This document shows positions 37,310 through 46,552 of a DNA stretch of 64,000 nt, one piece after another; position 1 is the first letter of the stretch, and every line of letters begins with the position of its first letter. A model generated the notes under the pieces. The model searched no databases. It saw nothing but the letters and a program-made list of their open reading frames with translations, and had not been told where the DNA came from. Origin of the DNA: JAUIIK01 sp963745675 (GTDB lineage Bacteria > Chloroflexota > Chloroflexia > Thermomicrobiales > CFX8); the NCBI GenBank assembly GCA_963745675.1, contig CAVUYM010000018.1:434001-498000 (forward strand). The letters are read 5' to 3'. The position numbers and the translations under genes were made by a program.

Positions 37310-40300
37310 GTGGACGAACGACGTATCGTCACAGTTCTCTTTTGCGATGTGACTGGCTCGACGGCCCTTGCCAGCAGCGTTGATGCTGAAGAGTGGGCCG
37401 AAATCATGGGTGCGGTATTCCCGATTCTCATCGATCCGGTGGAGCGCCATGCTGGCACGGTGGCGCGGCTTATGGGTGACGCAATCCTGGTCTTCTTTGG
37501 CGCTCCTACCGCTCGCGAAGATGATCCTCAACGCGCCATCCTGGCAGCACTCGATATGCTATCCGGAATCGAAAAATACAAGGAGCAGCTCCGCGAGGAG
37601 TATGGCCTCGACCTTAACGTGCGTATTGGCATCAATACTGGCCTGGTGGTGACTGGCGAGTTCGGTTCTCATGGGGCGAGTGAATACACCGCTCTCGGTG
37701 ATGCAGTCAATGTCGCAGCCCGCATGGAGCAAACTGCCGTACCGGGAACGATTCAGGTTACGGCCGATACCTACAGATTGGCGTCACCATATTTCGAGTT
37801 TGAGCCTCTGGGGTTGCTCGATGTCAAGGGCAAAGAAGACGGTATCGAAACATACCGAGTGATCGGCCGGACCTCCGAGCCAAGGCGAAAACGAGGACCC
37901 GCTGAGCTTGAGACCGCGCTCGTTGGCCGGCATCGCGAGATAGACCTTTTGCGATATCGCCTCGACGAGCTCGCTACCGGTCGTGGCGGGGTTGTAGCCC
38001 TGATTGCTGAGGCTGGACTGGGCAAAAGCCGTTTACTGGACGAGTTGAGAGTTGTCTGGCTCGCTGAGTCAGAACACCGCGCGAACTCCTGGATCGAAGA
38101 TCCGCTGATCTCGTTTGAGGACAGCATGCCCTATGGTTTGATCCAGCGAAGACTCGCGCACGATCTCGATCTGGGCGTCGGGCCGCCGATTACTGCGATT
38201 CACGACTCCCTTGAACGGCTTTACGGGAACCTTAGGCAAGAGGTACACGACCGGGATATTCAGGCGGTCATCCGGCTACTTAGCAAAGATCGAAACGGAG
38301 AACAGACGGCAGTCAGCGCGGGAACCGAGGAGGCTGAGGAGTTTCGTCAAGAATTGGCATCGATCCTTGAACACATCTGGCGGTCCAGAACGACGGATCT
38401 CGGTAGCTGTGTCTATGTAGTCGACGACTTCCACAGCATCGATCCGGCATCCGCCGGGTTACTCGAACGGCTCGTGCCGGAGTTGTTAGATTTGCCACTA
38501 CTCATCGTCCTGGCGTTCCGACCAGAGCATGAAACGGCCTGCTGGTCATTACATGAACAGCTTTCTATCAGTTTAGGTATTGCGTATCTCACCGTCCCCC
38601 TTGCTCCACTAAGAGAAATCGATTCCAGCAACCTGATTGACACCTTATTGCCAAACATCGGATTGCCGGCTGCGTTGCGGGACAAGATTCTCGAGCGAAT
38701 CGACGGCAATCCATTGTTTGCAGAAGAGATCGTGCGTTCGATGATCGAACAAGAACTCATCGTTTTCGAAGCTACGGTAGCGACCCGGGATGGCGATTCG
38801 TTGCGGATCCGGATATGGCGGCGCTCGCGATTCCCAACTCTCTTCAGGCACTCATACAGGAGCGTATGGATCGGCTGGACGCGGAGACGAAACGAACTCT
38901 GCAACTGGCGGCAGTAGTCGGAAGTACGTTCCAACGTGATGAACTTCTCGCGATCTCAGGAGAACCGGAAACTCTCGACGCCCATCTGATGATCTTGCAG
39001 CGAGCCATGCTCATTCGTCCGGTGCGGCACGGTAGACCTAACAGCTACATGTTCCACCACGCTCTGATCTGGGAGGCAGTCTACCGATCGATGTTGCGCC
39101 GCAACCTTCGGAGGCTCCATCGCCAGGTTGGCGAAGCGCTTGAGCGGTTGCATAGCGAGACTTTGGACGACCATGCAGGACTGCTCGCCCAACATTTTTC
39201 AAAGGCTGGGGATGAACGGGCGATTGCCTATGCCATCGCGGCAGGAGATCGCGCGCAGTCGCTCTTTGCTCCAGAGGAAGCGATAGTGGAATTTGATCGA
39301 GCATTCGAAATTCTTGGCAATCTGAAGCGATCGCCTCCAGCTACGTTGCATCGCAAGCGTGGTCGAGCCTACGAAACACGGGGCAGTCTTGAGGAGGCGC
39401 GGAACGACTTCGAGGCCGCTTTAGAAATCGCGCGAACCGGCAGTGAGCATCGCGAAGAGTGGGAAACACTCGTTGATATTGGCCGCACCTGGGAAGGTGT
39501 CGATTACGATCGCGCTGGAGAGTGGTTTGAGCGTGCCATTGAACTGGCACGGCAGCTCGAGGACCAGCTGGCGCTCGCACACAGCTTAAATCGAGTTGGC
39601 ACCTGGTACACGAACACCGAGCGTGTTGATCTCGCTCGAGAGGCGCATCTCGAAGCGCTGAGTATCTTCGAAGATCTCGAAGACGAACACGGTATTGCCG
39701 CGACCGTCGACTATCTCGGTGTCGTCGCCGACATCTCCGGCGATCTGGTTGAAATGCGTGCTCGCTGGGAGCGGGCGATCGACATGTTCGAGCGTCTTGG
39801 CGATATCCAACACCTCTCTTCGACGCTTGCTTCGATGGCTATGCTGCGAGGCGGATTCGTTTTCGAAACGGTGAACATACCGCAGGTGACCCCCCAATTA
39901 GAGGCCATCGATGGCGCTCAGCGCTCTTTGGAGCTGGCACGTAAAGCCGACTGGCGGTCGGGCGAAGCCTATGCCTTGATGAATCTTGCCGGCATCTACC
40001 TCACCAACGGAGATTATGGTTACGCGTTCGAGACAATCGCGAAAGGGATTGAAATAGCACGAGAGATCGGGCATCGCGAATGGCTAACAGCATGTATCGC
40101 GCTTCGCGGATGCATTTACGACGCAATACTGGCTTCCGATCTGGCGATTGAGACGCAAAAGGAATCAGCGGCACTGGCCAGGTCAACCGGTTCGCGCCAT
40201 TTTATTCACTTGCTCTCGGGCTTTCTCTCCGATGCTTTGACCGAGACAGGGAAGCTGGATAGCGCCAAAGACCTCCTGAACGAGTTCGCTATCGATTTGC

Positions 40301-40707
40301 CGATGCACACTGTTGGACAGCGTCAGGTCTGGGTTTCCCGGGCTAATTGGCTGCTTGCCAGTGGCGATGGAAGCGGTGCGCTCGAGATTCTGGATCGTTT
40401 GCTTGAGACTGGCTACCATATCCAAACTCAGGAGGACGTTCCGCTTGTGGCCTGGCGCCGGGGGCTCGCGCTCATCGAGCTTAACCGAGTTGACGAAGCG
40501 GAAGAAGCCCTGCTGGCAGCCAGTTCGGGCCTGAAAAGGTTGAACAATCCGGCTAAGCTCTGGCGAATAGAAGTCGACCTGGCGCGCTTGTACTATTTGC
40601 TGGGACGCGACACAGTCGGAGCAGGGTGTCTGGAAACGGCCCGAGAAATCGTCGAAGGCATCGCGCCAAATATATACCGACGATGCGTTGCGATTGAACT
40701 TCGTTAG
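37310..40707 (+). CDS. Class III nucleotide cyclase domain-ATPase-TPR regulator
   Basis: About 1,130 residues. Residues about 1-180: cyclase domain with TVLFCDVTGSTAL and MGDAILVFFGAP (the two metal-binding Asp positions), RIGINTG, and TALGDAVNVAARME. Then a STAND-like ATPase module: ALVGRHREIDLLRYRL, Walker A LIAEAGLGKSRLL, Walker B-like CVYVVDDFHSID. After one frame break near 38830 comes a winged-helix-like part (FHHALIWEAVYRSML) and a long TPR-type helical region to the end. Such proteins couple signal binding to cyclase activity, but many have degenerate catalytic sites. Start GTG 37310; GTG 37268 is possible. Output unknown. Confidence 0.84.
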
Positions 40708-40877
40708 ATCGGCAAACGAGCGTTTCGACGTAACATCTAGTACGGCGAGTTCTACTCGGTAACATCGATTGCACCGCCCCGTACGCGTCAAGCTGTTGGA
40801 GGGCCTTCTGGATGCACCTCGTGTTCGTTGTTGGCAAGTCTAGGCCCGCACTCCCCGACTCGCACCTGTCGAAGTGA

Positions 40878-41432
40878 ATGGAACAACCGTTGAGCGCCCG
40901 AGTCCTCGCAGTTAGTAGAAGCCCCGAGCACACCCTGTCGAAGCCGAACGAAGGATTCATCCGGCTGCTTGCAGGGCTAGGTGTTGACGGTGATGCACAC
41001 ATGGGCGAAACGGTAAAGCACCGGTCGAGAGTTGCCCGCGATCCCGATCAGCCGAACCTGCGTCAGGTTCATCTTATGCACGCGGAGCTCTTCGAAGAAC
41101 TGCAAACGCAGGGATTTAGCATTTCAGCAGGTCGGATGGGCGAAAACATTACAACAGTTGGAATCGATCTACTCGCTCTTCCAGCTGGAACACAGCTTGA
41201 AATCGGAGACGACGCCGTTGTCGAGATCACTGGTCTACGAAACCCTTGCGCGCAGCTCGAATCAATTCAACAGGGACTGATGTCAGCTGTGCTCGATCGA
41301 GACGCAGATGGACAGCTTGTTCGGAAAGCGGGTGTGATGGCCATCGTGGTTCAAGGTGGCGACGTGCAACCCGGCGATCCGATACGGGCACGACTACCAG
41401 CGATGCCCCATCGCAGACTTGAGCCGGTCTAG
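40878..41432 (+). CDS. MOSC-domain protein
   Basis: Intact, 184 residues from ATG 40878. MOSC domains occur in molybdenum-cofactor sulfurase C-termini and in proteins such as YiiM. Seen: VSRSPEHTLSKPN, GLGVDGDAHMGETVKHR, NLRQVHLMHAELFEEL, SAGRMGENITTVGIDL and the conserved Cys in GLRNPCAQLE. It probably handles the molybdenum cofactor or an activated sulfur group. The 170 bases upstream contain no gene. Confidence 0.88.
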   Translation: MEQPLSARVLAVSRSPEHTLSKPNEGFIRLLAGLGVDGDAHMGETVKHRSRVARDPDQPNLRQVHLMHAELFEELQTQGFSISAGRMGENITTVGIDLLALPAGTQLEIGDDAVVEITGLRNPCAQLESIQQGLMSAVLDRDADGQLVRKAGVMAIVVQGGDVQPGDPIRARLPAMPHRRLEPV

Positions 41433-41443
41433 ACCGATTAACT

Positions 41444-42043
41444 TCACTCTTTGAGGGTTGCGATCCAACGATGTCCCGGCGAAGTCAATTCAAGTGCTGC
41501 AACGAGCCATGCCCGTTGCGCGGTATCCAGTAACTCGTGAACGGCCTGAAAGTCCGCCTCATCCTTCGGTCGAATATCTTTGGACTTGAAGAGGATTTGC
41601 ACTTCAGGAGCCAGATAGGGGATGCCTTCGAAATCTCGCATAACGAGACCCCCTAATTCTCGTTCTATTCGGGCATCTCGCCGGTAGATCCAATGGGCGC
41701 CACGGGTTGGCGCTAGCATGATTTGAAGTCGCCAGGGTCCGTCTTTATGCTGGCGACACCAGAGGCTGTTCACGGATTGCGGAACCGTGGATATCCCATC
41801 CCAGGGGCACAGTGTGCCGTCTTTTGCCAGGTGGATATCCCAGTCTGCGAGATGCCCCGCGATGCGGCGCAAACCGCATCGCGGGATCTCTACGTCGATG
41901 TCATCGTGATGGCGCGTCTTCCGACCCAGAAACAGATCGATGGCCCATCCACCGGCAATCCACCACAGCGATTCCCAACCAGAGAAGATCGAGGAGACTT
42001 CGGCAGGTGCGAGTGGGTCCCAATTCCCGAGCGATCCGTCCAA
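41444..42043 (-). CDS. Nucleotidyltransferase, aminoglycoside-adenylyltransferase-like
   Basis: Intact, 199 residues, start TTG 42043. Seen: WWIAGGWAIDLFLGRKTRHHDDIDVEI, the GGWA..L..G...R.H.D.DV pattern of the ANT(2'')-like group with two metal-binding Asp residues, and a C-terminal RPKDEADFQAVHELL. Many chromosomal members have no known resistance role. I would not call it a resistance gene from sequence alone. Its last bases lie 11 from the convergent MOSC gene. Confidence 0.78.
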   Translation of the reverse strand: MDGSLGNWDPLAPAEVSSIFSGWESLWWIAGGWAIDLFLGRKTRHHDDIDVEIPRCGLRRIAGHLADWDIHLAKDGTLCPWDGISTVPQSVNSLWCRQHKDGPWRLQIMLAPTRGAHWIYRRDARIERELGGLVMRDFEGIPYLAPEVQILFKSKDIRPKDEADFQAVHELLDTAQRAWLVAALELTSPGHRWIATLKE

Positions 42044-42075
42044 CCCAATTCGCCTACGCTTCGTCGAACCAATCT

Positions 42076-42627
42076 CTAGGCCGAGTTCCCCATCTTGTTG
42101 TAGCTGACCAATTCCGTCAATGGATGGCGGCCGCCCTGGGCTGGGTTCGGACGCGGGTCTTTGACCGATTTTGGGTGACCAATGACGACGACCGAGCGAG
42201 CAGTGCGTTCCTGTGGGATCCCAAGTATGCGCTTTGCCTCTGCCTGTTGCTCTGCGTCTCCGAACCAGGCGATACCGCCACCGAGGCCCATCGCGTGAGC
42301 GGAGATCATGAGCCGTTCAGTCACGCGACCTTCGTCATAGGCTTCGCTAAGGTCACTATCTCCGTCGAGCACGATTGCGATTGCCAACGGTGCCTCAGCA
42401 ACCCAGTTAATCGGCGTTCGCAACTGGCCGATCGCTTTGAGTTGCTCTTCGTGGTTCACAACGACAAAATGCCACGGCTGGGTGTTGCGTGAACTGCCCG
42501 TCCATTGAGCTACCTCAAGGAGTTCCTGCAACTGATCGTCGGTGACGGCTCCATCCGCGTACTGCCGAGCCTGGCGTACTTGTTTGACCAGCTGGTTGAC
42601 TTCAGCTTGATTCGAAATACCTGGCAT
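42076..42627 (-). CDS. Nitroreductase-family FMN oxidoreductase
   Basis: About 183 residues from ATG 42627, which has AAAGGA upstream; the longer frame to 42705 is not needed. Seen: RQYADGAVTDDQLQELLEVAQWTGSSRNTQPWHFVVV (FMN phosphate-binding and Q-P-W region), WVAEAPLAIAI, HAMGLGGGIAWFG and SVVVIGHPK. NAD(P)H-dependent reduction of nitro groups, quinones or flavins is usual for the family. Physiological substrate unknown. Confidence 0.87.
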   Translation of the reverse strand: MPGISNQAEVNQLVKQVRQARQYADGAVTDDQLQELLEVAQWTGSSRNTQPWHFVVVNHEEQLKAIGQLRTPINWVAEAPLAIAIVLDGDSDLSEAYDEGRVTERLMISAHAMGLGGGIAWFGDAEQQAEAKRILGIPQERTARSVVVIGHPKSVKDPRPNPAQGGRHPLTELVSYNKMGNSA

Positions 42628-42834
42628 TCTTGATCCTTTCGTACATAAAGCGGGACGACTTGCGTTCCTCGTGTGCCTAACATAGATAATAGCGTGACGG
42701 TTCAATCCAATGTTTGCTGAGCGTTGATCGTCCCGATGGTCGGGTCCGTTCGTCCGAATTCACACTGTCCCTCGCTTTGATAGAAGTGGCATGAGCATCC
42801 TGTCAAGTCAGGATCCGGATACAGGGAGAAACCT

Positions 42835-43380
42835 ATGAGCACAGACTATCCGACATCAATCCCAGAATTGGAAGAACGCATCGCCTCTCACCGACGCAAG
42901 CTGATCGAGCTCGTTGACGGCTTGTCTGCGCCGGAGCGTGACGATATCCGCGATCCCGCGGGCTGGTCGACGAAAGATCACGTCGCGCATCTATCGATGT
43001 GGGAACGGTCGATGGATTACCTCTTGAACGGGCGCCCCCGCCATGAAGGGCTGGGCGTCGATCTGGATATCTATCTCGGTCACGATTACGATGTGACGAA
43101 CGATTCGATATTCCGTCAACACCGCGAACGTGAATGGGAATCTGTCCGTTCTGAATTTGATGAAGTCCACGCAGATCTACTTCGAACATTGAAGGTTGTC
43201 GGCTGGGATGGTCTACAGCGCGGTTACTCGCACTACGCTCCTGACGAACCGGGCGAAGATAGCGGTCAAGCTGTCGTTGTTTATGTCGCGGGAAACACCT
43301 TCTACCACTATGACGAGCATCGCCATTGGATCGAAGAACTTCTCGCTAGCGGACAAATGAAAGGATCGCTATCACAATGA
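42835..43380 (+). CDS. DinB/ClbS-like four-helix-bundle protein
   Basis: Intact, 181 residues. Seen: the segment PAGWSTKDHVAHLSMWERSM, with the family His in DHVAHL, and the C-terminal GNTFYHYDEHRHWIEELL, giving the His triad of DinB-superfamily folds. Members include thiol-dependent transferases and ClbS-like DNA-damage protectants. Role here unknown. The stop overlaps the BNR gene start as ATGA, suggesting translational coupling. Confidence 0.82.
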   Translation: MSTDYPTSIPELEERIASHRRKLIELVDGLSAPERDDIRDPAGWSTKDHVAHLSMWERSMDYLLNGRPRHEGLGVDLDIYLGHDYDVTNDSIFRQHREREWESVRSEFDEVHADLLRTLKVVGWDGLQRGYSHYAPDEPGEDSGQAVVVYVAGNTFYHYDEHRHWIEELLASGQMKGSLSQ

Positions 43381-44399
43381 AGGCATATCTTGGTACGCGA
43401 GGCGGCGTTTGGCGTTTTGATACAGATACACGGGAGTGCGTCCACCTTGGCCTTGAACAACATCGCGTCTGGGCAATTCACGCCTGGTCGGACAACGATG
43501 GTAACCACCGGATTCTGGCAGGGTCGTACGGAGCAGGCATCTTTCGCAGCGCCGACAGCGGTACGAACTGGGAGCGGGCCAATATCGGGCTAACGGCGAA
43601 CGCGCTACGAACTCTGCAACCTGACCCAACCAAACCGGGCGCGATACTTGCCGGAACAGAACCGGCGCGTGGATTCCGGAGTATCGATGGCGGCTTGAGC
43701 TGGCGCGAATTCGAGTCGATTGCGGAAATCGAAGGCGTCGATGAGTGGTTCCTGCCCTACTCACCGCGATCCGGAGCGATACGCAACTTCGTCGCGACTC
43801 GCAACGGTGAGCTTTTCGCATCAATCGAAGTCGGTGGCTTGCTACATAGCCCCGACGGAGGAGAACGCTGGTCCCTGATCCGGGTAGATCCGGGTCCACG
43901 AGTACATGATGACATCCATCAGGTCATCGTCGATCCCGACGACGAGCGAAGGCTATTTGTCGCCATGGGTGGCGCGCTCGTCGATCGTACTCACGGTCAG
44001 TGGCCGACAGAGCCGCGCCAGATCGGAGGCGTTGCAGTTTCTGAGGACAGTGGTGCGAACTGGAACAAACTGCGACCCGACTACACTCGCGCGATTTTGA
44101 TTCCACAGTCATCAACCGACTGGCTCATCGCCGCCCCAGCCCAACGCACAAATCAGGGCGGCTGGATAGTTGGATCAACTGATCGCGGTGCGTCCTGGGA
44201 ACCCATCGATGCGGGTATCGAGACTCCAATGGGGGATATGGTTGAGCGATTTGAAGAAGCGCCGGACGGTTCTGTGTGGGCGCTCTGTTCGGGGGGCCGG
44301 GTCTTCTCAACCAAGCCCGGAGTGTGGAATTGGTCGAATCCCATCAGGGATGCTGCCAGCAATCTCATCGTTGAGTCTGTAGCGTTCGTGGGAGCGTAA
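43377..44399 (+). CDS. BNR/sialidase-type beta-propeller protein
   Basis: Intact, 340 residues, no signal peptide. Several Asp-box (S-x-D-x-G-x-x-W) repeats are visible: RSADSGTNWERA, RSIDGGLSWREF, HSPDGGERWSLI, VSEDSGANWNKL, GSTDRGASWEPI. This gives a six- or seven-bladed propeller. It resembles cytosolic proteins annotated as WD40/YVTN or glycosidase-like, but catalytic sialidase residues are not evident. It is in the middle of a three-gene overlapping unit with the DinB-like and phosphatase genes. Confidence 0.82.
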   Translation: MKAYLGTRGGVWRFDTDTRECVHLGLEQHRVWAIHAWSDNDGNHRILAGSYGAGIFRSADSGTNWERANIGLTANALRTLQPDPTKPGAILAGTEPARGFRSIDGGLSWREFESIAEIEGVDEWFLPYSPRSGAIRNFVATRNGELFASIEVGGLLHSPDGGERWSLIRVDPGPRVHDDIHQVIVDPDDERRLFVAMGGALVDRTHGQWPTEPRQIGGVAVSEDSGANWNKLRPDYTRAILIPQSSTDWLIAAPAQRTNQGGWIVGSTDRGASWEPIDAGIETPMGDMVERFEEAPDGSVWALCSGGRVFSTKPGVWNWSNPIRDAASNLIVESVAFVGA

Positions 44400-44946
44400 T
44401 TGGGACAAAGACACCTCATTCTCATCAGGCATGCGATGCCAGTTATCGAGGTTAGCGTGCCGCCAGATAGCTGGACACTATCGACGGAGGGCCGCGACGC
44501 AGCCACGCGGTTGGCCAATGACTTGGCGAATCACGGCATCACCACCATCGTGAGTAGCGAGGAGCCAAAGTGTAAGGAGACAGCGGAAGCGATCGCTAGT
44601 CATCTACGACTACCGTGGGCGACCGCACCCGACTTGCACGAGCATCGCCGCGGCATTATGGTATGGCGCGGTGAACACGGATTGGCATGAATTACTCAGG
44701 AGATTTTTCAACAATCCAGATGAGCTGGTCTTTGGCGACGAAACTGCCTGCGGCGCGTTGCGACGCTTCGCGGCGGCCATCCACGGCCTAGTAGAACATG
44801 CTGAGAATGCTGACGGAGCGCTCGCAATCGTTACCCACGGTACAGTCATGTCGCTCTTTGTCGCCCAGCAGTTGAGCGTTGATCGGTTCGCCTTCTGGCA
44901 GCAGCTCAGGCTTCCCGATTATGTTGAATTAGTCGTTGAATTCTAG
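44400..44946 (+). CDS. Histidine-phosphatase (phosphoglycerate-mutase-like) protein
   Basis: Start TTG 44400 directly follows the stop of the BNR gene. Seen: LILIRHAMPVIEVS with the catalytic His of the R-H motif (RHAMP in place of RHGE), LSTEGRDAATRLANDL, TTIVSSEEPKCKETAEAIA with the second Arg/Lys position variant, and after a frame break near 44660, ALAIVTHGTVMSLFVAQ with the second catalytic His. About 180 residues. It probably acts on a small phosphorylated metabolite. Confidence 0.8.
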
Positions 44947-44971
44947 ACAGAACGGCCTCATCCTCCAACGA

Positions 44972-45906
44972 CTAGGCGCCGAGTTGGAGTTCCTCCGCCT
45001 GAACTCCATTCCACCAGCCCAGGGCAGGCATCGCCCGTTTGCCGGCTGGTTGGACCGTCTGTAGTTCCAGTGCTCCCGAGCCACAACCGACGACAATCTG
45101 CTTGCCGATTCTACGCACTAGTCCCGGCGGCAGATCGGATGCGTCCGCAAGGCTGGCGTGGTGAATGCGGAAAGGTTCGCCATTCAGGAGCGTCCAGGCG
45201 ACCGGCCACGGCAGCGAAGCGCGCACCAGCCGTTCGATACTGGCGGCATCGGAATCCCAAGTCGATGGAAGCATCGTCACGCGTCCACTCTCTGGTCATC
45301 GTCGCCAGTTGCTCATCCTGATCGATCGCGTCAACGTCACCCGAGATCCAGTCCCGGCAAGTGTCAGGAAGCATCTCGGCGGCGATCATTGAGAGGCGGT
45401 CTGAGAGCGTTGCGGCATCCTCATGGTTTTCGAATGTCGACCGGCTTCTGGCGCACAATTGGACCGGCATCGAGCTTGCGCACGAGTTTGATGATTGAAA
45501 TCCCGGTCGCGTCATCGCCATTGAGAATTGCGGCGCGAACGGGTGACGAACCGCGATAGCGTGGCAGAAGCGACGGGTGCACGTTGAGCGCCCCATGCGG
45601 AGCCAGATCCAGAATATGGCGTCTCAGGATCTCTCCATAGGCCACCACGACGAGCAGATCGGGAGCAACGTCGCGCAACGGTCCGGAATCGTCAGGATTG
45701 CGGAGCGATTCTGGTTGGTAGACAGGAATATCAAGCTCCTGAGCGGCCTGTTTGACAGGCGGGGCAGTCAATCGACGGCCACGGCCGGCAGGACGATCAG
45801 GCTGGGTCACAACCAGTCTCACATCGAATGCTGCGTCGGACGCAAGGCTCTTCAGACTCGGGACAGCGAATTCGGGAGAGCCGAGAAAGATGATCCGATA
45901 GCTCAG
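44972..45906 (-). CDS. fmt: Methionyl-tRNA formyltransferase
   Basis: Formylates initiator Met-tRNA with 10-formyl-THF. Seen: IIFLGSPEFAVPSLKSL, VVTQPDRPAGRGR, PPVKQAAQELDIPV, DLLVVVAYGEIL, the signature ALNVHPSLLPRYRGSSPVRAAIL with catalytic Asn and His, GISIIKLVRKLDAG, and a C-terminal domain ending PALGWWNGVQAEELQLGA. Frames break near 45830, 45430 and 45260-45280. The only start that keeps the N-terminal strand is CTG 45906, overlapping the TGA of the GTPase gene; an ATG or GTG misread, or true CTG initiation, is possible. Confidence 0.88.
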
Positions 45907-46415
45907 GCGTTCGCCTCCAGTACTCCCGCGTGATTCATCGCCGAACGCGCCAGAACCTCAAAGCCCTGGCCGACATTCTCGCCGGTCTTCGCTGAGAGGA
46001 ATCCGTGCTTAGCGCGAGAGTACCATGAAAAGGTGCGCGGCCATTCCGAGGGGAACCAGAGTCCCAGATCGATCTTGTTTCCAACGACGAGGATCGGTGC
46101 ATCTGGGCAGTAGCGCTTACAGCGCGCGTGCCATTCCGTCAGCGCCTGCAATGAGCCATCGATCGTCGTGTCGTAGACAAGCAGCGCCGCCTGGGCGCCG
46201 AGGAAGAAGTTTGGCCGGTTGCCCGCTTGACCTTCAATATCCCAGATGGCGAGCTTTACCGCTTGCCCGTCGATATTGAACTCCTGGGTCGTGACATCGA
46301 TCCCGAGCGTGATGTTGCGAGCTTCGCTGAACTTGGACTTTGCATACTGGCGAATGAGCGATGTCTTTCCGACCGCTCCTTCGCCTCCAACAATCACCTT
46401 CAATGTGCGTATCAT
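45903..46415 (-). CDS. Ras/Rab-like small GTPase
   Basis: Intact, 170 residues. It has all G motifs in order: G1 GEGAVGKT (11-18), a switch-I Thr36 in NITLGID, G3 WDIEGQ (58-63, DxxGQ kept, with IE instead of TA), G4 NKID (113-116) and G5 SAK (141-143). LLVYDTTIDGSLQALTEW matches the Ras-family helix after switch II. No C-terminal lipidation Cys is present. Bacterial Ras-like GTPases, apart from MglA and Roco types, are little studied. It overlaps fmt by 4 bases, so the two are likely cotranscribed. No cognate GAP or GEF gene is evident. Confidence 0.85.
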   Translation of the reverse strand: MIRTLKVIVGGEGAVGKTSLIRQYAKSKFSEARNITLGIDVTTQEFNIDGQAVKLAIWDIEGQAGNRPNFFLGAQAALLVYDTTIDGSLQALTEWHARCKRYCPDAPILVVGNKIDLGLWFPSEWPRTFSWYSRAKHGFLSAKTGENVGQGFEVLARSAMNHAGVLEANA

Positions 46416-46552
46416 TTGCCTTGTCCCCCGCTCATCTTTTTGAGAGTGGCGTATCGAGCGAAAACTGTATTGTCTTGACGTAGAGTATAGGTTCGGGGAA
46501 ATGACTCGAACAATCGGAGATAAGTCCTTATAGTGAGGCCGGAATCCGGTAC

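Noticed and set aside
41444..42043. Aminoglycoside resistance gene
   Set aside because: It matches the nucleotidyltransferase fold only at the general motif; no mobile element is nearby and chromosomal relatives lack a shown resistance role.
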